Part shown: positions 15,481-24,050 of the stretch, piece after piece | Numbering within the stretch: position 1 is the first letter of the stretch | How the letters are laid out: each line of letters begins with the position of its first letter | Assembly (NCBI GenBank): GCA_900469615.1 | Contig: UBYA01000015.1 | Location: 62,001 to 126,000, forward strand | Reading direction: 5' to 3' | Origin: Hyphomicrobiales bacterium | GTDB lineage: Bacteria > Pseudomonadota > Alphaproteobacteria > Rhizobiales > Rhizobiaceae | DNA length: 64,000 nucleotides | Made by a program: the position numbers and the translations under genes | The notes under the pieces: model-generated | Databases searched by the model: none | What the model was told of the DNA's origin: nothing | The model's input: the letters and a program-made list of their open reading frames with translations, nothing else

Positions 15481-15945
15481 ATGCTGACGAAAACGATCTT
15501 GGCGCTCGCTGCTTCGGGGCTGTTTGCGGCAACTTCCTGTGTTTCCGCCTTTGCCCAGGACGCGAACGCGGCAGCGCCTGCATCGGCCGCTCCGTCGTCT
15601 GCGCACAAGCTCAACGTCGAGCTCAATGCCCTGGCTCCTTCGCAGAAGGGATGCATGATGACGTTCGTCGCAGAAAACGACATGGCGACGCCCATCAACA
15701 AGATTTCGTTCGAGCTTGCCTTCTTCAACGACAAGAATGCCGTCGATCGCGTCACCGTTCTCGATTTCCGCGATCTGCCGCTCGGCAAGAAGCGGGTGCG
15801 GCAATTCGACATGCCCGGCGTGAAGTGCGAAACCGTGACGCGCATCATCATCAACGACACGCCGGTCTGCGATGGCCCGGCCGCCGGCGAATGCAAGGCG
15901 GCGCTGACGACCCGCTCCCAGACATCAGTTCCTTTCGAGGGCTGA
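15481..15945 (+). CDS. exported protein of unknown function upstream of tonB
   Basis: About 154 residues with a cleavable signal peptide (MLTKTILALAASGLFAATS...AFAQ). The mature domain has conserved-looking cysteines (KGCMMTFVAEN, GVKCETVTRIIINDTPVC, GECKAAL), suggesting one or two disulphides in the periplasm. An ATG two codons earlier is possible, but AGGAG lies at ideal spacing from the one used. It begins the tonB-DUF2325-haem monooxygenase gene string, so a role in iron or haem uptake is likely. I do not recognise a characterised family. Confidence 0.85.
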   Translation: MLTKTILALAASGLFAATSCVSAFAQDANAAAPASAAPSSAHKLNVELNALAPSQKGCMMTFVAENDMATPINKISFELAFFNDKNAVDRVTVLDFRDLPLGKKRVRQFDMPGVKCETVTRIIINDTPVCDGPAAGECKAALTTRSQTSVPFEG

Positions 15946-15949
15946 CGCC

Positions 15950-17206
15950 ATGGCGCCGCGCTCGGTGAAGGTTCCCATGGAGCGCCACCGCACCGGCGGC
16001 GGCATGAATGACAATTATCCGAGCGTGCTGCCGGGCCACGAATTGACCGGCCTCGACGGACCGCGGCCGCCGGCCGGCGAAGCCGTGGCGCACTACATCC
16101 GCTTTACGCAGATCGATTCCTTTCCGGATAACCCGAGCGAGCCCGCGCCGGATGCATCCGAACCGCCCGCCATGGACGTGTCGGTTGAGAAGCAGGGCGG
16201 TACTTTTTCCCTCAAACGAAAGAGTATTACTCTTGCTTACCTCGGCTCCTGCTTTTTTCACATAGCGCTGGTTGCCGCAGTACTGTGGTTTGCTATTCCG
16301 CCGGTGGACGAGGTCCAGGAGGAAGAGGGCGATACGCTCAACGTGGTGATGCTTGGCGCTGCCGCTGATGAGGTAGCGGCCGGAGAAAAAAGCAAGCAAC
16401 CGCCCGAACCAGAGCAGGTCGAGGCTGAGGCGGTGCAGCCGGATACCGTGCAGCCCACCGATGCTGAGCCGGTGGAGGCGCAGCCTTCCCAACCTTCCGA
16501 CATGACCGAGGCTGTCCAGCCCGTCGAAACGAATGAGACCGCGCAGCCGACCGCGGAAACCGTGCAACCAACATCCCCTGAGACGGTCGCCACTACGGAA
16601 CCGCAGATATTGGCAACGCAAGCGCCAGCCGAGACTACCGTGGTTCAGCCCGAAGCTGCGGAGCCGGTAGAAGTACAGCCTACAGAAACCGCACAGGCCG
16701 CAGAGCCGCCTGCTGAAGTCGTTACCCCCGTCGATAAACCAGTTCAGGCCAAGCCGATTGATAAGCCGAAGCAGATCGTCAAGAAACAGCCGCCGAAGAT
16801 TGTGAAGAAAAAATCAGGCTCCGAAGGCAAGGACAAACAAGATTCGTCAAAGGGCTCTTCGGAAGGCACCGAAGCGGCACGTTCCGATAAGACTGCACAG
16901 GCTAACGCGCGTCGAACCGGAGCCGGAAGCGCTGATAAATCAAATTATGACGGCAAAATACGGACATGTATCGAGCGCTACATACGGCGCGTTTCCGCCG
17001 GTGAGAGAAAATTGAACATCGTAGTTCGCTTTAGGGTCGACGCATCTGGCCAGATCCTGTCGCCCGGGATTGCCGGCAGTTCGGGCGATGCCGAATTTGA
17101 TCAGGCTGTCCTTGGTGCATTGCGCAAAGTCGGATCATGCCCATCAATCCCAAGCGAATTGGGTGTCTCAAGTTTGCCGTACGTCATACCGGTCATGGTG
17201 CGCTGA
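15950..17206 (+). CDS. tonB: TonB-like energy transducer
   Basis: The 418-residue protein has an unusually long cytoplasmic N-terminus (about 90 residues), a single membrane helix at about 94-117 and a Pro/Glu/Val/Gln-rich periplasmic spacer (about 120-280, with many VQP and EPV repeats). A Lys-rich patch follows, then a C-terminal TonB domain (about 330-418, ending VSSLPYVIPVMVR). It couples the proton gradient, with ExbBD encoded elsewhere, to TonB-dependent receptors. Later in-frame ATG codons at residues 10 and 19 are alternative starts. It is next to the haem importer, so it is probably dedicated to haem. Confidence 0.9.
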   Translation: MAPRSVKVPMERHRTGGGMNDNYPSVLPGHELTGLDGPRPPAGEAVAHYIRFTQIDSFPDNPSEPAPDASEPPAMDVSVEKQGGTFSLKRKSITLAYLGSCFFHIALVAAVLWFAIPPVDEVQEEEGDTLNVVMLGAAADEVAAGEKSKQPPEPEQVEAEAVQPDTVQPTDAEPVEAQPSQPSDMTEAVQPVETNETAQPTAETVQPTSPETVATTEPQILATQAPAETTVVQPEAAEPVEVQPTETAQAAEPPAEVVTPVDKPVQAKPIDKPKQIVKKQPPKIVKKKSGSEGKDKQDSSKGSSEGTEAARSDKTAQANARRTGAGSADKSNYDGKIRTCIERYIRRVSAGERKLNIVVRFRVDASGQILSPGIAGSSGDAEFDQAVLGALRKVGSCPSIPSELGVSSLPYVIPVMVR

Positions 17207-17329
17207 CGCGCCGCATTAAAATATGATGAAAACTCTCAACTTTATACTTTACTCCAAAACTCATGTTTAATATGGTCGCCTCGTGCTCGATGGAATCGAG
17301 CGCGAGAGCAACCAACAAACGGGTGATAC

Positions 17330-17734
17330 ATGGCGCGTAAGGGGAAGAGGGATTTTGGCCGCGATGGCCGGCAGGCGCAAACGTCGGCGCCGGAGCCGGT
17401 GTCCGGAAGATCCGGTCTCGACGGCCGCAGTTTCCTCTATGTCGGCGGCCGCGATTGCCAGGTGGCGCATTTGCGCCAGATCGCCAGCAACTTCGGCGCC
17501 GAGCTGATCCATCACGATGGCGGCCTGCGTGAGGCGGTGTCGCGCATCGATACCGTTCTGCCTTCGGTCGACTGCGTCTTCTGCCCCATCGACTGTATCA
17601 GCCACGATGCCTGCCTGCGGGTGAAGACCGGCTGCAAGAAATTCGGCAAGGCCTTCATTCCCCTGCGCAACGGCAGTAAGTCCAGCCTCGAGCGTGCGCT
17701 GCAGACCATGAAAGAACGAGACGTTTCCCAATGA
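17330..17734 (+). CDS. DUF2325 protein
   Basis: A 134-residue protein with a disordered basic N-terminus and a DUF2325 domain from about residue 35 (FLYVGGRDCQVAHLRQIA). The cysteine-rich segment VDCVFCPIDCISHDAC holds four closely spaced cysteines plus a histidine, followed by KTGCKKFGKAF. These could bind a metal, an iron-sulphur cluster or haem. It overlaps the next gene by ATGA and lies inside the haem-uptake gene string. The biochemical role is not known. Confidence 0.82.
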   Translation: MARKGKRDFGRDGRQAQTSAPEPVSGRSGLDGRSFLYVGGRDCQVAHLRQIASNFGAELIHHDGGLREAVSRIDTVLPSVDCVFCPIDCISHDACLRVKTGCKKFGKAFIPLRNGSKSSLERALQTMKERDVSQ

Positions 17735-18009
17735 TCGAGAATGGCCCTGACGGGTTTATGCTGATCGGCCTGCATAAGCTGGCCGCGCAGAATGGTGACG
17801 GGCTGGTGCCTGAGCTTTACGAGCTGTTGATGCGCCGTGCCGAAGACCGGCAGCGTGCCGCGAATGTGGCGGCTTTTCCGGCCTGGAAGACACGGCAGCC
17901 GGGGGAGGCGCCGGACCAGCCATTGGATGAAGCCAGCCGCGATGGCGCGAATGTCGTTGCCTTTGCGCCGAGGGTGGATAAAACTGTCCCACGCCGCAAG
18001 AAGGTCTGA
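17731..18009 (+). CDS. small conserved protein between DUF2325 and haem monooxygenase genes
   Basis: A 92-residue soluble protein starting within the ATGA overlap with the DUF2325 gene, hence translationally coupled. The N-terminal half is predicted helical (LHKLAAQNGDGLVPELYELL, then MRRAEDRQRAANV) and the C-terminal half is polar and basic. It has no motif I recognise. Tight coupling suggests it works with the DUF2325 product. Confidence 0.7.
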   Translation: MIENGPDGFMLIGLHKLAAQNGDGLVPELYELLMRRAEDRQRAANVAAFPAWKTRQPGEAPDQPLDEASRDGANVVAFAPRVDKTVPRRKKV

Positions 18010-18027
18010 TCGTCGAAAGAGGTTGCC

Positions 18028-18342
18028 ATGTACATCGCCATGAACCGCTTCAAGGTCGTCATCGGTTTGGAGGGCGAATTCGAAGAGGTCTGGCGAGGGC
18101 GGGATTCCCGGCTCTCCGAGGTGCCCGGTTTCTTGGAGTTCCGGCTTCTGCGCGGCAAGCCGGATATCGAGGAAGGCTATACGCTGTTCTCCTCGCACAC
18201 CACCTGGCACAGCGAAGAGGATTTCATCAACTGGACGAAATCCGAGCATTTCCGCATGGCCCATCGCAATGCGGGAGAAAACAAGCGCCTCTACTGGGGG
18301 CCGCCGCAATTCGAAGGTTTCAGCGTGGTGCCGGGGATCTAA
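18028..18342 (+). CDS. IsdG/HmuQ-like haem-degrading monooxygenase
   Basis: A 104-residue ABM-fold protein. The residues known to matter in IsdG-type enzymes are present: Asn6 in MYIAMNRF, Trp69, and His79 ten residues later (FINWTKSEHFRMAHR). The rhizobial counterparts (HmuQ/HmuD) cleave haem to release iron. It is the last gene of the tonB string and has AGAGG before its ATG. Together with HmuS it would complete cytosolic haem use. Confidence 0.85.
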   Translation: MYIAMNRFKVVIGLEGEFEEVWRGRDSRLSEVPGFLEFRLLRGKPDIEEGYTLFSSHTTWHSEEDFINWTKSEHFRMAHRNAGENKRLYWGPPQFEGFSVVPGI

Positions 18343-18350
18343 ACCGAATT

Positions 18351-18445
18351 AGAGCACCCCCCGGAAAAGTGCGCAGCGGTTTTCCGTCCGAAATTACGTA
18401 AAATGCAGAGAGATAGAGCGATTTCGTGAAACGCGGAACCGCTCC
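18351..18445 (+). repeat. RIME-type intergenic repeat, copy 3
   Basis: Same orientation as copy 1, with the core GCGCAGCGGTTTTCCGTCCG and the terminal GGAACCGCTC arm. It begins eight bases after the haem monooxygenase stop and fills most of the gap to the convergent DUF423 gene. Confidence 0.85.
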
Positions 18446-18489
18446 GGGCAGCCGGGTTAGGCAGAGCACCGGTCGCAATGATGCCTGCG

Positions 18490-18867
18490 TCACGCTTTTG
18501 CGGTGCCGGCCCTGAAGAACGCGCCGAGCGCTATCGCAACCCAACCGGCGATCATGCTCATTCCGCCCGCCGGGGCCGCCATCGGAAAGAGCGAGCCCCC
18601 GCCGAAATGCCTGTTGATGAGGTCGCCGGCGAAAATCAGCGTTCCCAGTCCCAGCAAAACAGCGGCAAGCGGCGCCGTGCGGATGCGGTCATAGCCGGCA
18701 TAAAGCGCCAGCAGGGCAGGGGCGTGGGCGAGGCTCATGGCAGAGGCCGCGCCGAGGAAATGGGCATCGCCGCCATGAGTTGCGGCTGCGGCGAGCGCGA
18801 CGCCGCCGCCACCGAGAATGCCGGCGACAAACAGGGTGACTGGTCGGATCTTGGCGCCAATGCTCAT
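18490..18867 (-). CDS. DUF423 membrane protein
   Basis: A 125-residue protein with four hydrophobic segments and the DUF423 hallmark AAATHGGDAHFLGAASAMSLAHAPALL, in which the glycine/histidine pattern is family-typical. It is an inner-membrane protein of unknown function. It follows the truncated haemoglobin gene by seven bases on the same strand, so the two are probably co-transcribed. Confidence 0.85.
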   Translation of the reverse strand: MSIGAKIRPVTLFVAGILGGGGVALAAAATHGGDAHFLGAASAMSLAHAPALLALYAGYDRIRTAPLAAVLLGLGTLIFAGDLINRHFGGGSLFPMAAPAGGMSMIAGWVAIALGAFFRAGTAKA

Positions 18868-18874
18868 GACTTTC

Positions 18875-19264
18875 TCATTCCCTGTTCTGCATATGGAAGG
18901 CCAGACGCTCGACCGGCTCCCAGATGATCGCCCTTAGTTTTTCGTTCGCGATGGTTTCGTCCATGGCGCGGCGAAAGCACAGCAGCCATTCATCGCGCTC
19001 CCGCGGGCCGATGGCAGCGACGAAATGCCGGCTGCGCAGGCGCGGGTGGCCGCGCTTCTCGATATAAAGCTGCGGTCCGCCCAGATAACCGGTCAGATAT
19101 TCGTAGAATTTCTCCTGCGAGCCTTCGAGGCTCGGCGGATGCACCGCCCGGCAATTGGCTGCCTCCGGCAAGGTATCCATCAGTTCGTAGAAACGCGACG
19201 TCAGCGCCCGCACTGTCCGCTCGCCGCCGATCGCTTCGTAAAGTGTGATGGTTTCTTCGCTCAA
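18875..19264 (-). CDS. group II truncated haemoglobin
   Basis: The 129-residue globin has LYEAIGGE near the N-terminus, FYELMDTLPEA, HPPSLEGSQEKFYEYLTGYLGG, proximal His80 in RLRSRHF and the group II tryptophan at residue 93. Such proteins bind oxygen or nitric oxide in the cytosol. It lies upstream of DUF423 in a two-gene leftward unit. The gene is not obviously tied to the haem cluster, but it does consume haem. Confidence 0.88.
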   Translation of the reverse strand: MSEETITLYEAIGGERTVRALTSRFYELMDTLPEAANCRAVHPPSLEGSQEKFYEYLTGYLGGPQLYIEKRGHPRLRSRHFVAAIGPRERDEWLLCFRRAMDETIANEKLRAIIWEPVERLAFHMQNRE

Positions 19265-19354
19265 GCCTCGGCCCCTGTTTGCGATGTCCTACATGACAAC
19301 TGACGGACGGCGCCGCAACCGTCGATGCGGCCGGTGCGGCGTTTCGGCGCTGCT

Positions 19355-20398
19355 TTATTTCGTTGTTGTCAGCCGGAAAGCATCGCTTTCGCCGGGGATG
19401 AGCTCCAGCGGCCAGACCGTCTGGCGCGACTTTCTGGAATATTCGTGGCTGTAGGCAGGCATGCTGGACAGCAGGATTTCCGCCAGTTCGACGCCGAGGT
19501 CGTGCAGCGACGTGCGAAAGCAGGTCAGCGCCGGTTGCAGGAATTTGGCGCGCGGTGCCTCGCGGAAACTCACCACGGCAATGTCGCGGCCCGGAATGAT
19601 GCCGGATTCCATGACGCGCCGATAAAGGCCGATCGCCATCAGCTCATAGATCAGGATCACGGCCGTCGGCCTGTCCTCGAGACGAAGCAGCTCGTCTGCG
19701 ACCTGATAGCCGCCCTGTTCGCTCGATTTGGCGCGAATGACCAGGGCGGGGTCATAGAGGATGCCATGCCGCTCCAGCGCCCGGCGATATCCCTCCACAA
19801 AAACGAAGCCGAGATTGATGTCGCTCGACGGCGCGCTGATGGCAATGCGGCGATGCCCATGCGCCACGAGCCGGTCGATGGCGCAATTGATCACGCCGCC
19901 GAAATCGAGGTCGACCCAGGGATGTTGCGTGCCCGAAAGACTGCGTCCGAGCGCTGCGAAGGGAATCTTCGCCTTGGCGAGCAGATCGAAGCGCTTGTCG
20001 ACACGCTGCGTCTCCGAAATAATCAGGGCATCGACGATGCGCCGCGCCACCATGCGCTTCAGATATTCATAAGGGTCTTCGTCATGCGGGCAGGGCAGCA
20101 TGATCAGATCGAGCTTGTGGCGCGAGAAGACGCTCTGCAATCCGCCCGTCACGGTCAGGAAGAAATTGTCGCTGTTTTCGACCGTTTCCCGGCTGGACTG
20201 GATCATCAGGCCGATGACATTCGTCGTGCCCTGTCGCAGACTGCGCCCGGATTGGTTGGCGACATAGCCCAACTGCTCGGCGGCGGCGAGAACGCGCTTG
20301 CGGGTCTCCTCGTTGACATCAGGCTTGCCGTTCAATGCTCGTGATACTGTGCCGATCGAAATATCGAGATGTTCGGCAAGCTGACGAATTCCCTTCAT
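19355..20398 (-). CDS. LacI-family transcriptional regulator of the sugar cluster
   Basis: A 347-residue repressor with the LacI helix-turn-helix at the N-terminus (MKGIRQLAEHLDISIGTVSR, then ALNGKPDVNEETRKRV) and a periplasmic-binding-like ligand domain. GGGAGG lies before the ATG. It is divergent from the Gfo/Idh/MocA gene, and a perfect palindrome typical of LacI operators lies between them. It probably represses the downstream catabolic and transport genes until a sugar ligand binds. Confidence 0.92.
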   Translation of the reverse strand: MKGIRQLAEHLDISIGTVSRALNGKPDVNEETRKRVLAAAEQLGYVANQSGRSLRQGTTNVIGLMIQSSRETVENSDNFFLTVTGGLQSVFSRHKLDLIMLPCPHDEDPYEYLKRMVARRIVDALIISETQRVDKRFDLLAKAKIPFAALGRSLSGTQHPWVDLDFGGVINCAIDRLVAHGHRRIAISAPSSDINLGFVFVEGYRRALERHGILYDPALVIRAKSSEQGGYQVADELLRLEDRPTAVILIYELMAIGLYRRVMESGIIPGRDIAVVSFREAPRAKFLQPALTCFRTSLHDLGVELAEILLSSMPAYSHEYSRKSRQTVWPLELIPGESDAFRLTTTK

Positions 20399-20474
20399 CG
20401 GCCGCGGTTTTCCTCCCTGAACCATTTTCCGTAGTCCTCCTCTATTGACACAGGAAAATCTTTTCGCATAGTAT

Positions 20475-20488
20475 CGTAAACGTTTACG
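20475..20488. promoter_or_regulatory. LacI-type operator
   Basis: CGTAAACGTTTACG, a perfect 14-bp palindrome with the central CG of LacI/GalR operators, lying between the regulator and the divergent oxidoreductase gene. Confidence 0.8.
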
Positions 20489-20533
20489 GAGCGCATGTCA
20501 TGAGGGGTTGCGCGCCGCCCGCTGGAGGACATC

Positions 20534-21577
20534 GTGAAATTTAATGCCATTTTGTGCGGGTGCGGAGCTATGTCCAAGGGCTGGCTCAGGGCCATCGCCT
20601 CGACGCCGGCGCTCGCCGAATCCATTCGCATCGTCGGTCTGGTCGATCTCAATCGAGCGACCGCAGAAAACCTTGCGAAAGAGTTTTCCCTCGAAAATGT
20701 CGTCATCGGCTCGGATCTGGCCGCGGTCATCGCCGCGACCAAGGCCGATCTGGTCTTCGACATCGTCATCCCGGCGGCTCGCTTCGGCGTGGTCTCGACG
20801 GCGCTGAAGGCCGGCTGCCATGTGCTGAGCGAAAAGCCGATGGCGACGTCACTGGCCGAGGGCGCCGAGCTGATCCACCTCGCAGCCGAGGCCGGCAGGG
20901 TTCACGCCATCATCCAGAACCGTCGCTTCATCTCCGGCATCCGTCGCATGCGGCGCCTGGTGGAAGAGGGGGCGATCGGCGCATTGACGGGCATTCATTG
21001 CGATTTCTTCCTCGGACCGCATTTCGGCGGCTTCCGCGAAGAGATGGACAATGTGCTGCTGCTCGACATGGCCATCCATACCTTCGATGCCGCCCGCTTC
21101 GTTTCCGGCAAGGTGCCGCTCTCGGTCTATTGCGTCGAAAAGAACCCGGTGGGTTCCTGGTACAAGCATGGCGCATCGGCTCATGCGCTCTTCGATTTTT
21201 CCGACGACGTCGTCTTCAGCTATCGCGGCTCCTGGTGCGCCGAGGGGCGGCGCACGAGCTGGGAAAGCCAATGGCGGCTGACCGGCAGCAAGGGCATGCT
21301 GACCTGGGACGGCGAGGAGAATTTCGAGGCCGCCGTCGCCGGCAACGAGCCGGGGCTGCTGCACGGCTTCACGCCGATCGAGGTTCCCGGGCCCAGTCAC
21401 GAGGAAGAGACGCATGGCCATGCCAGCGTCATTGCCTCCTTCATCGAAGCGATCAGGACCGGCAAGCCGCCCGAAACGGCCAGCGGTGACAACATTCGCA
21501 GCCTCGCCATGGTTCTCGGTGCGATCGAGAGCGCCAGGACCGGCCGGCGCGTCGATATCTCAGCACAAGGACAGTGA
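20534..21577 (+). CDS. Gfo/Idh/MocA-family oxidoreductase
   Basis: A 347-residue NAD(P)-dependent dehydrogenase. Its N-terminal Rossmann fold begins CGCGAMSKGWLRAI, the family signature SEKPMATSLAEG lies near residue 98, and an alpha/beta substrate domain follows. It probably oxidises a hydroxyl on a sugar, sugar acid or glycoside. It is the first gene of a rightward string (isomerase, binding protein, two permeases, ATPase) under the LacI-type operator. The substrate cannot be told from sequence. Confidence 0.9.
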   Translation: MKFNAILCGCGAMSKGWLRAIASTPALAESIRIVGLVDLNRATAENLAKEFSLENVVIGSDLAAVIAATKADLVFDIVIPAARFGVVSTALKAGCHVLSEKPMATSLAEGAELIHLAAEAGRVHAIIQNRRFISGIRRMRRLVEEGAIGALTGIHCDFFLGPHFGGFREEMDNVLLLDMAIHTFDAARFVSGKVPLSVYCVEKNPVGSWYKHGASAHALFDFSDDVVFSYRGSWCAEGRRTSWESQWRLTGSKGMLTWDGEENFEAAVAGNEPGLLHGFTPIEVPGPSHEEETHGHASVIASFIEAIRTGKPPETASGDNIRSLAMVLGAIESARTGRRVDISAQGQ

Positions 21578-21581
21578 CATC

Positions 21582-22475
21582 ATGACTAATCCGGCAAAGG
21601 CCATCCGCATCGGAACGATGATCAGGGCGACGAACGAGGATGCCGCCAAGGGCATCGCCAAGATCGCCGATCTGGGCTTCGAGAGCTTCGAGCCCTTCTT
21701 CTGGCAGACCACCAACGGCCAGAACCTTGCTGAGCTCGGCAAGCGCTGCCGCGATGCCATCGGCGATCGCGACATCACGATTTCGACGCTCGGCATGTTC
21801 GGCAATCCGCTGGAAGAGCACGAGCTGGACCTGCAGACGCTGCAGGGCTGGAAGGACTGCATCGACAACGCCCATCACTTCGGCGCCACCTGCGTCGCCG
21901 GCTTTACCGGCCGTGTCCGCAACAAGCCGCTCACCGACAGCCTGCCGCGCTACAAGCAGGTCTGGAGCGAGCTTGCCAAGCGCGCTGCCGACAAGGGCAT
22001 CAGGATCGCCTTCGAAAATTGTGCCATGGACGGCAACTGGGCGACCGGCGACTGGAACATCGCGCACAATCCGGATGCCTGGGAGCTGATGTTCAACGAG
22101 ACGCCGGACGACAATCTCGGGCTGGAATGGGAGCCATGCCATCAGATGGTCTATCTGATCGAGCCGCTGCCGCAGATCCGCAAATGGGCGAAAAAGATTT
22201 TCCACGTCCATGGCAAGGATGCGACGATCCGCTGGGATGTCATCAAGGAGCACGGCATCTTCGGCAAGGAGAAGTTCGTCTTCATGCGTACCCCCGGTTT
22301 CGGCGACAGCAACTGGACCGACATCATTTCCGAACTGCGCCTTGCCGGCTGGTCCGGCTCCATCGACATCGAGGGCTGGCACGATCCGGTCTATCGCGAT
22401 GCGCTGGAGATGACTGGCCAGGTCCACGGCTTGAACTATTTGAAGAGCTGCCGGGGTGGGGAATTCGTCGAATAG
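21582..22475 (+). CDS. sugar phosphate isomerase/epimerase (AP-endonuclease-2 type TIM barrel)
   Basis: A 297-residue TIM-barrel enzyme (IADLGFESFEPFFWQ, GATCVAGFTGR, RIAFENCAMDG, NLGLEWEPCHQM, HVHGKDA, SGSIDIEGWHDPVY). The acids and histidines in the FEN, EWEP, HVHGKD and DIEGWH motifs probably hold a divalent metal. Its start lies five bases after the oxidoreductase stop. These two families often act in sequence on keto-sugars; it may also be a hydroxypyruvate-isomerase-like or inosose-type enzyme. Confidence 0.9.
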   Translation: MTNPAKAIRIGTMIRATNEDAAKGIAKIADLGFESFEPFFWQTTNGQNLAELGKRCRDAIGDRDITISTLGMFGNPLEEHELDLQTLQGWKDCIDNAHHFGATCVAGFTGRVRNKPLTDSLPRYKQVWSELAKRAADKGIRIAFENCAMDGNWATGDWNIAHNPDAWELMFNETPDDNLGLEWEPCHQMVYLIEPLPQIRKWAKKIFHVHGKDATIRWDVIKEHGIFGKEKFVFMRTPGFGDSNWTDIISELRLAGWSGSIDIEGWHDPVYRDALEMTGQVHGLNYLKSCRGGEFVE

Positions 22476-22709
22476 CGCACATATTTGCGAATCTGCATCG
22501 ATTTAGAAGACGAGTTGTGCGTTAATCAACTGCCCGGAGGCTGACGCCCCGGCGCAAGACGGGCATCCAAACGGAGGAATTGCCGAGCGTCTGTTCGTCG
22601 TCCCGCGGGAGAGGCGGGCGCCCGGCAAAAGAAGAGAAAAACGCCGACGGCAGCGCGAGCCATGTCGTCGGACTAACACCGTCACGGTTCGCATGGTGGA
22701 GGAGAATAT

Positions 22710-23978
22710 ATGAATATTTTTTCGAAGCTGGCGATCTCGGCTGGCATGTCGCTACTGTTGGCTGCCGGCGTGGCGCAAGCCCAGAGCAAGACCTTTAACG
22801 TCTGGTGGTACGAGCTGCCGGATACCCCGCAGGCCAAGGCATGGACGAAGGCTCTGGAAGCGCTGAAAGCCAAGCACCCCGATATCAATATCAATTTCGA
22901 ACAGAAGACCTTCGAACAATTGCAGAAGGCAGGGAGCCTCATCCTCAATTCGGACCAGGCCCCGGATGTTCTTGAATATAACAAGGGCAACGCCACGGCC
23001 GGTCTCGTCGCTTCGCAGGGCCTGCTGACGCCGCTCGACGACGAATTCAAATCGCGCGGCTGGGACAAGATCCTCAATGAAACCAACACGCAGCTCAGCA
23101 AATACGACGAGAACGGCGTCTATGGCTCCGGTCCGATGATCGGCATTCCGGCCTACGCCGAATTCGTCTCGGTCTTCTATAATGAGGACATGTTCAAGGC
23201 CAACAACGTGAAGGTGCCGACGACGCTCGAAGAATTCGAAGCGGCGCTCGCTACTTTCAAAGAGAAGGGCATCACGCCGCTCGCCTATGGCACGGTGGAT
23301 TCGAATGCGCAGCACCTGCTCTATACGCTGGCGCTCACGCAGGCCGACGATACCTGGGTGAAGAACTATCAGGGCCTCAAGGCTCCGCTCGACACCAAGC
23401 CTTTCCTGTTCGCCGCACAGAAGATCGCCGACTGGGTGAGCAAGGGGTACATCTCCAAGGATTCGACGGGTCTGAAGGGTACCGGCGGTGCCGATAACCT
23501 CTTCTCGTCCGGCAAGGCGCCGATGTTCGTCAGCGGCACCTGGAACAACGGCAACTTCGCCGGCACGATCAAGAACTTCAAGTGGAGCCAGTTCATTTTC
23601 CCGACGCCGAAGTACAGCACGGGTTCGACGGGCAGCATGTTCATGGTGCCGAAGAGCGCCAAGAACAAGGACCTCTCCTACGAGTTCATCGATCTGGTTC
23701 TCAGCAAGGATAACCAAAATCTGCAGGCAAACCTCGGCGGTGTCGCCATCGCTGCCGATCCGGCTGCCATCACCGACGAAGTCGGCAAGCGCAACGTCGA
23801 ACTCTTCAATCAGATTTCCGGCAAGGGCGGCTTGGGTTTCTATCCGGACTGGCCGGTTCCCGGCTATTACGAGCTGCTGATCCAGGCAACCACCGGCCTG
23901 GTGAACGGCTCGACCACGCCTGACCAGTTCGTGGAGCGTCTGAAGAAGGCTTACGACGACGCGCAGGCAGCGCAGTAA
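22710..23978 (+). CDS. ABC sugar-importer periplasmic binding protein
   Basis: A 422-residue family 1 extracellular solute-binding protein with a signal peptide cleaved near residue 24 (AGVAQAQ). The mature protein begins KTFNVWWYELPDTPQAKAW; NIDINFEQKTFEQLQKAGS-type segments and VFYNEDMFKANNVKVP are typical. GGAGGAG lies before the ATG. The preceding 230-base gap holds no gene, so an extra promoter is possible. It binds an oligosaccharide or polyol of unknown identity. Confidence 0.92.
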   Translation: MNIFSKLAISAGMSLLLAAGVAQAQSKTFNVWWYELPDTPQAKAWTKALEALKAKHPDININFEQKTFEQLQKAGSLILNSDQAPDVLEYNKGNATAGLVASQGLLTPLDDEFKSRGWDKILNETNTQLSKYDENGVYGSGPMIGIPAYAEFVSVFYNEDMFKANNVKVPTTLEEFEAALATFKEKGITPLAYGTVDSNAQHLLYTLALTQADDTWVKNYQGLKAPLDTKPFLFAAQKIADWVSKGYISKDSTGLKGTGGADNLFSSGKAPMFVSGTWNNGNFAGTIKNFKWSQFIFPTPKYSTGSTGSMFMVPKSAKNKDLSYEFIDLVLSKDNQNLQANLGGVAIAADPAAITDEVGKRNVELFNQISGKGGLGFYPDWPVPGYYELLIQATTGLVNGSTTPDQFVERLKKAYDDAQAAQ

Positions 23979-24050
23979 ACACCATCGGCTACAATCACAA
24001 CGGCGGGACGGCTTTCATGCCGCCTCGCCGTATCGGACTGGAGGATTTCG

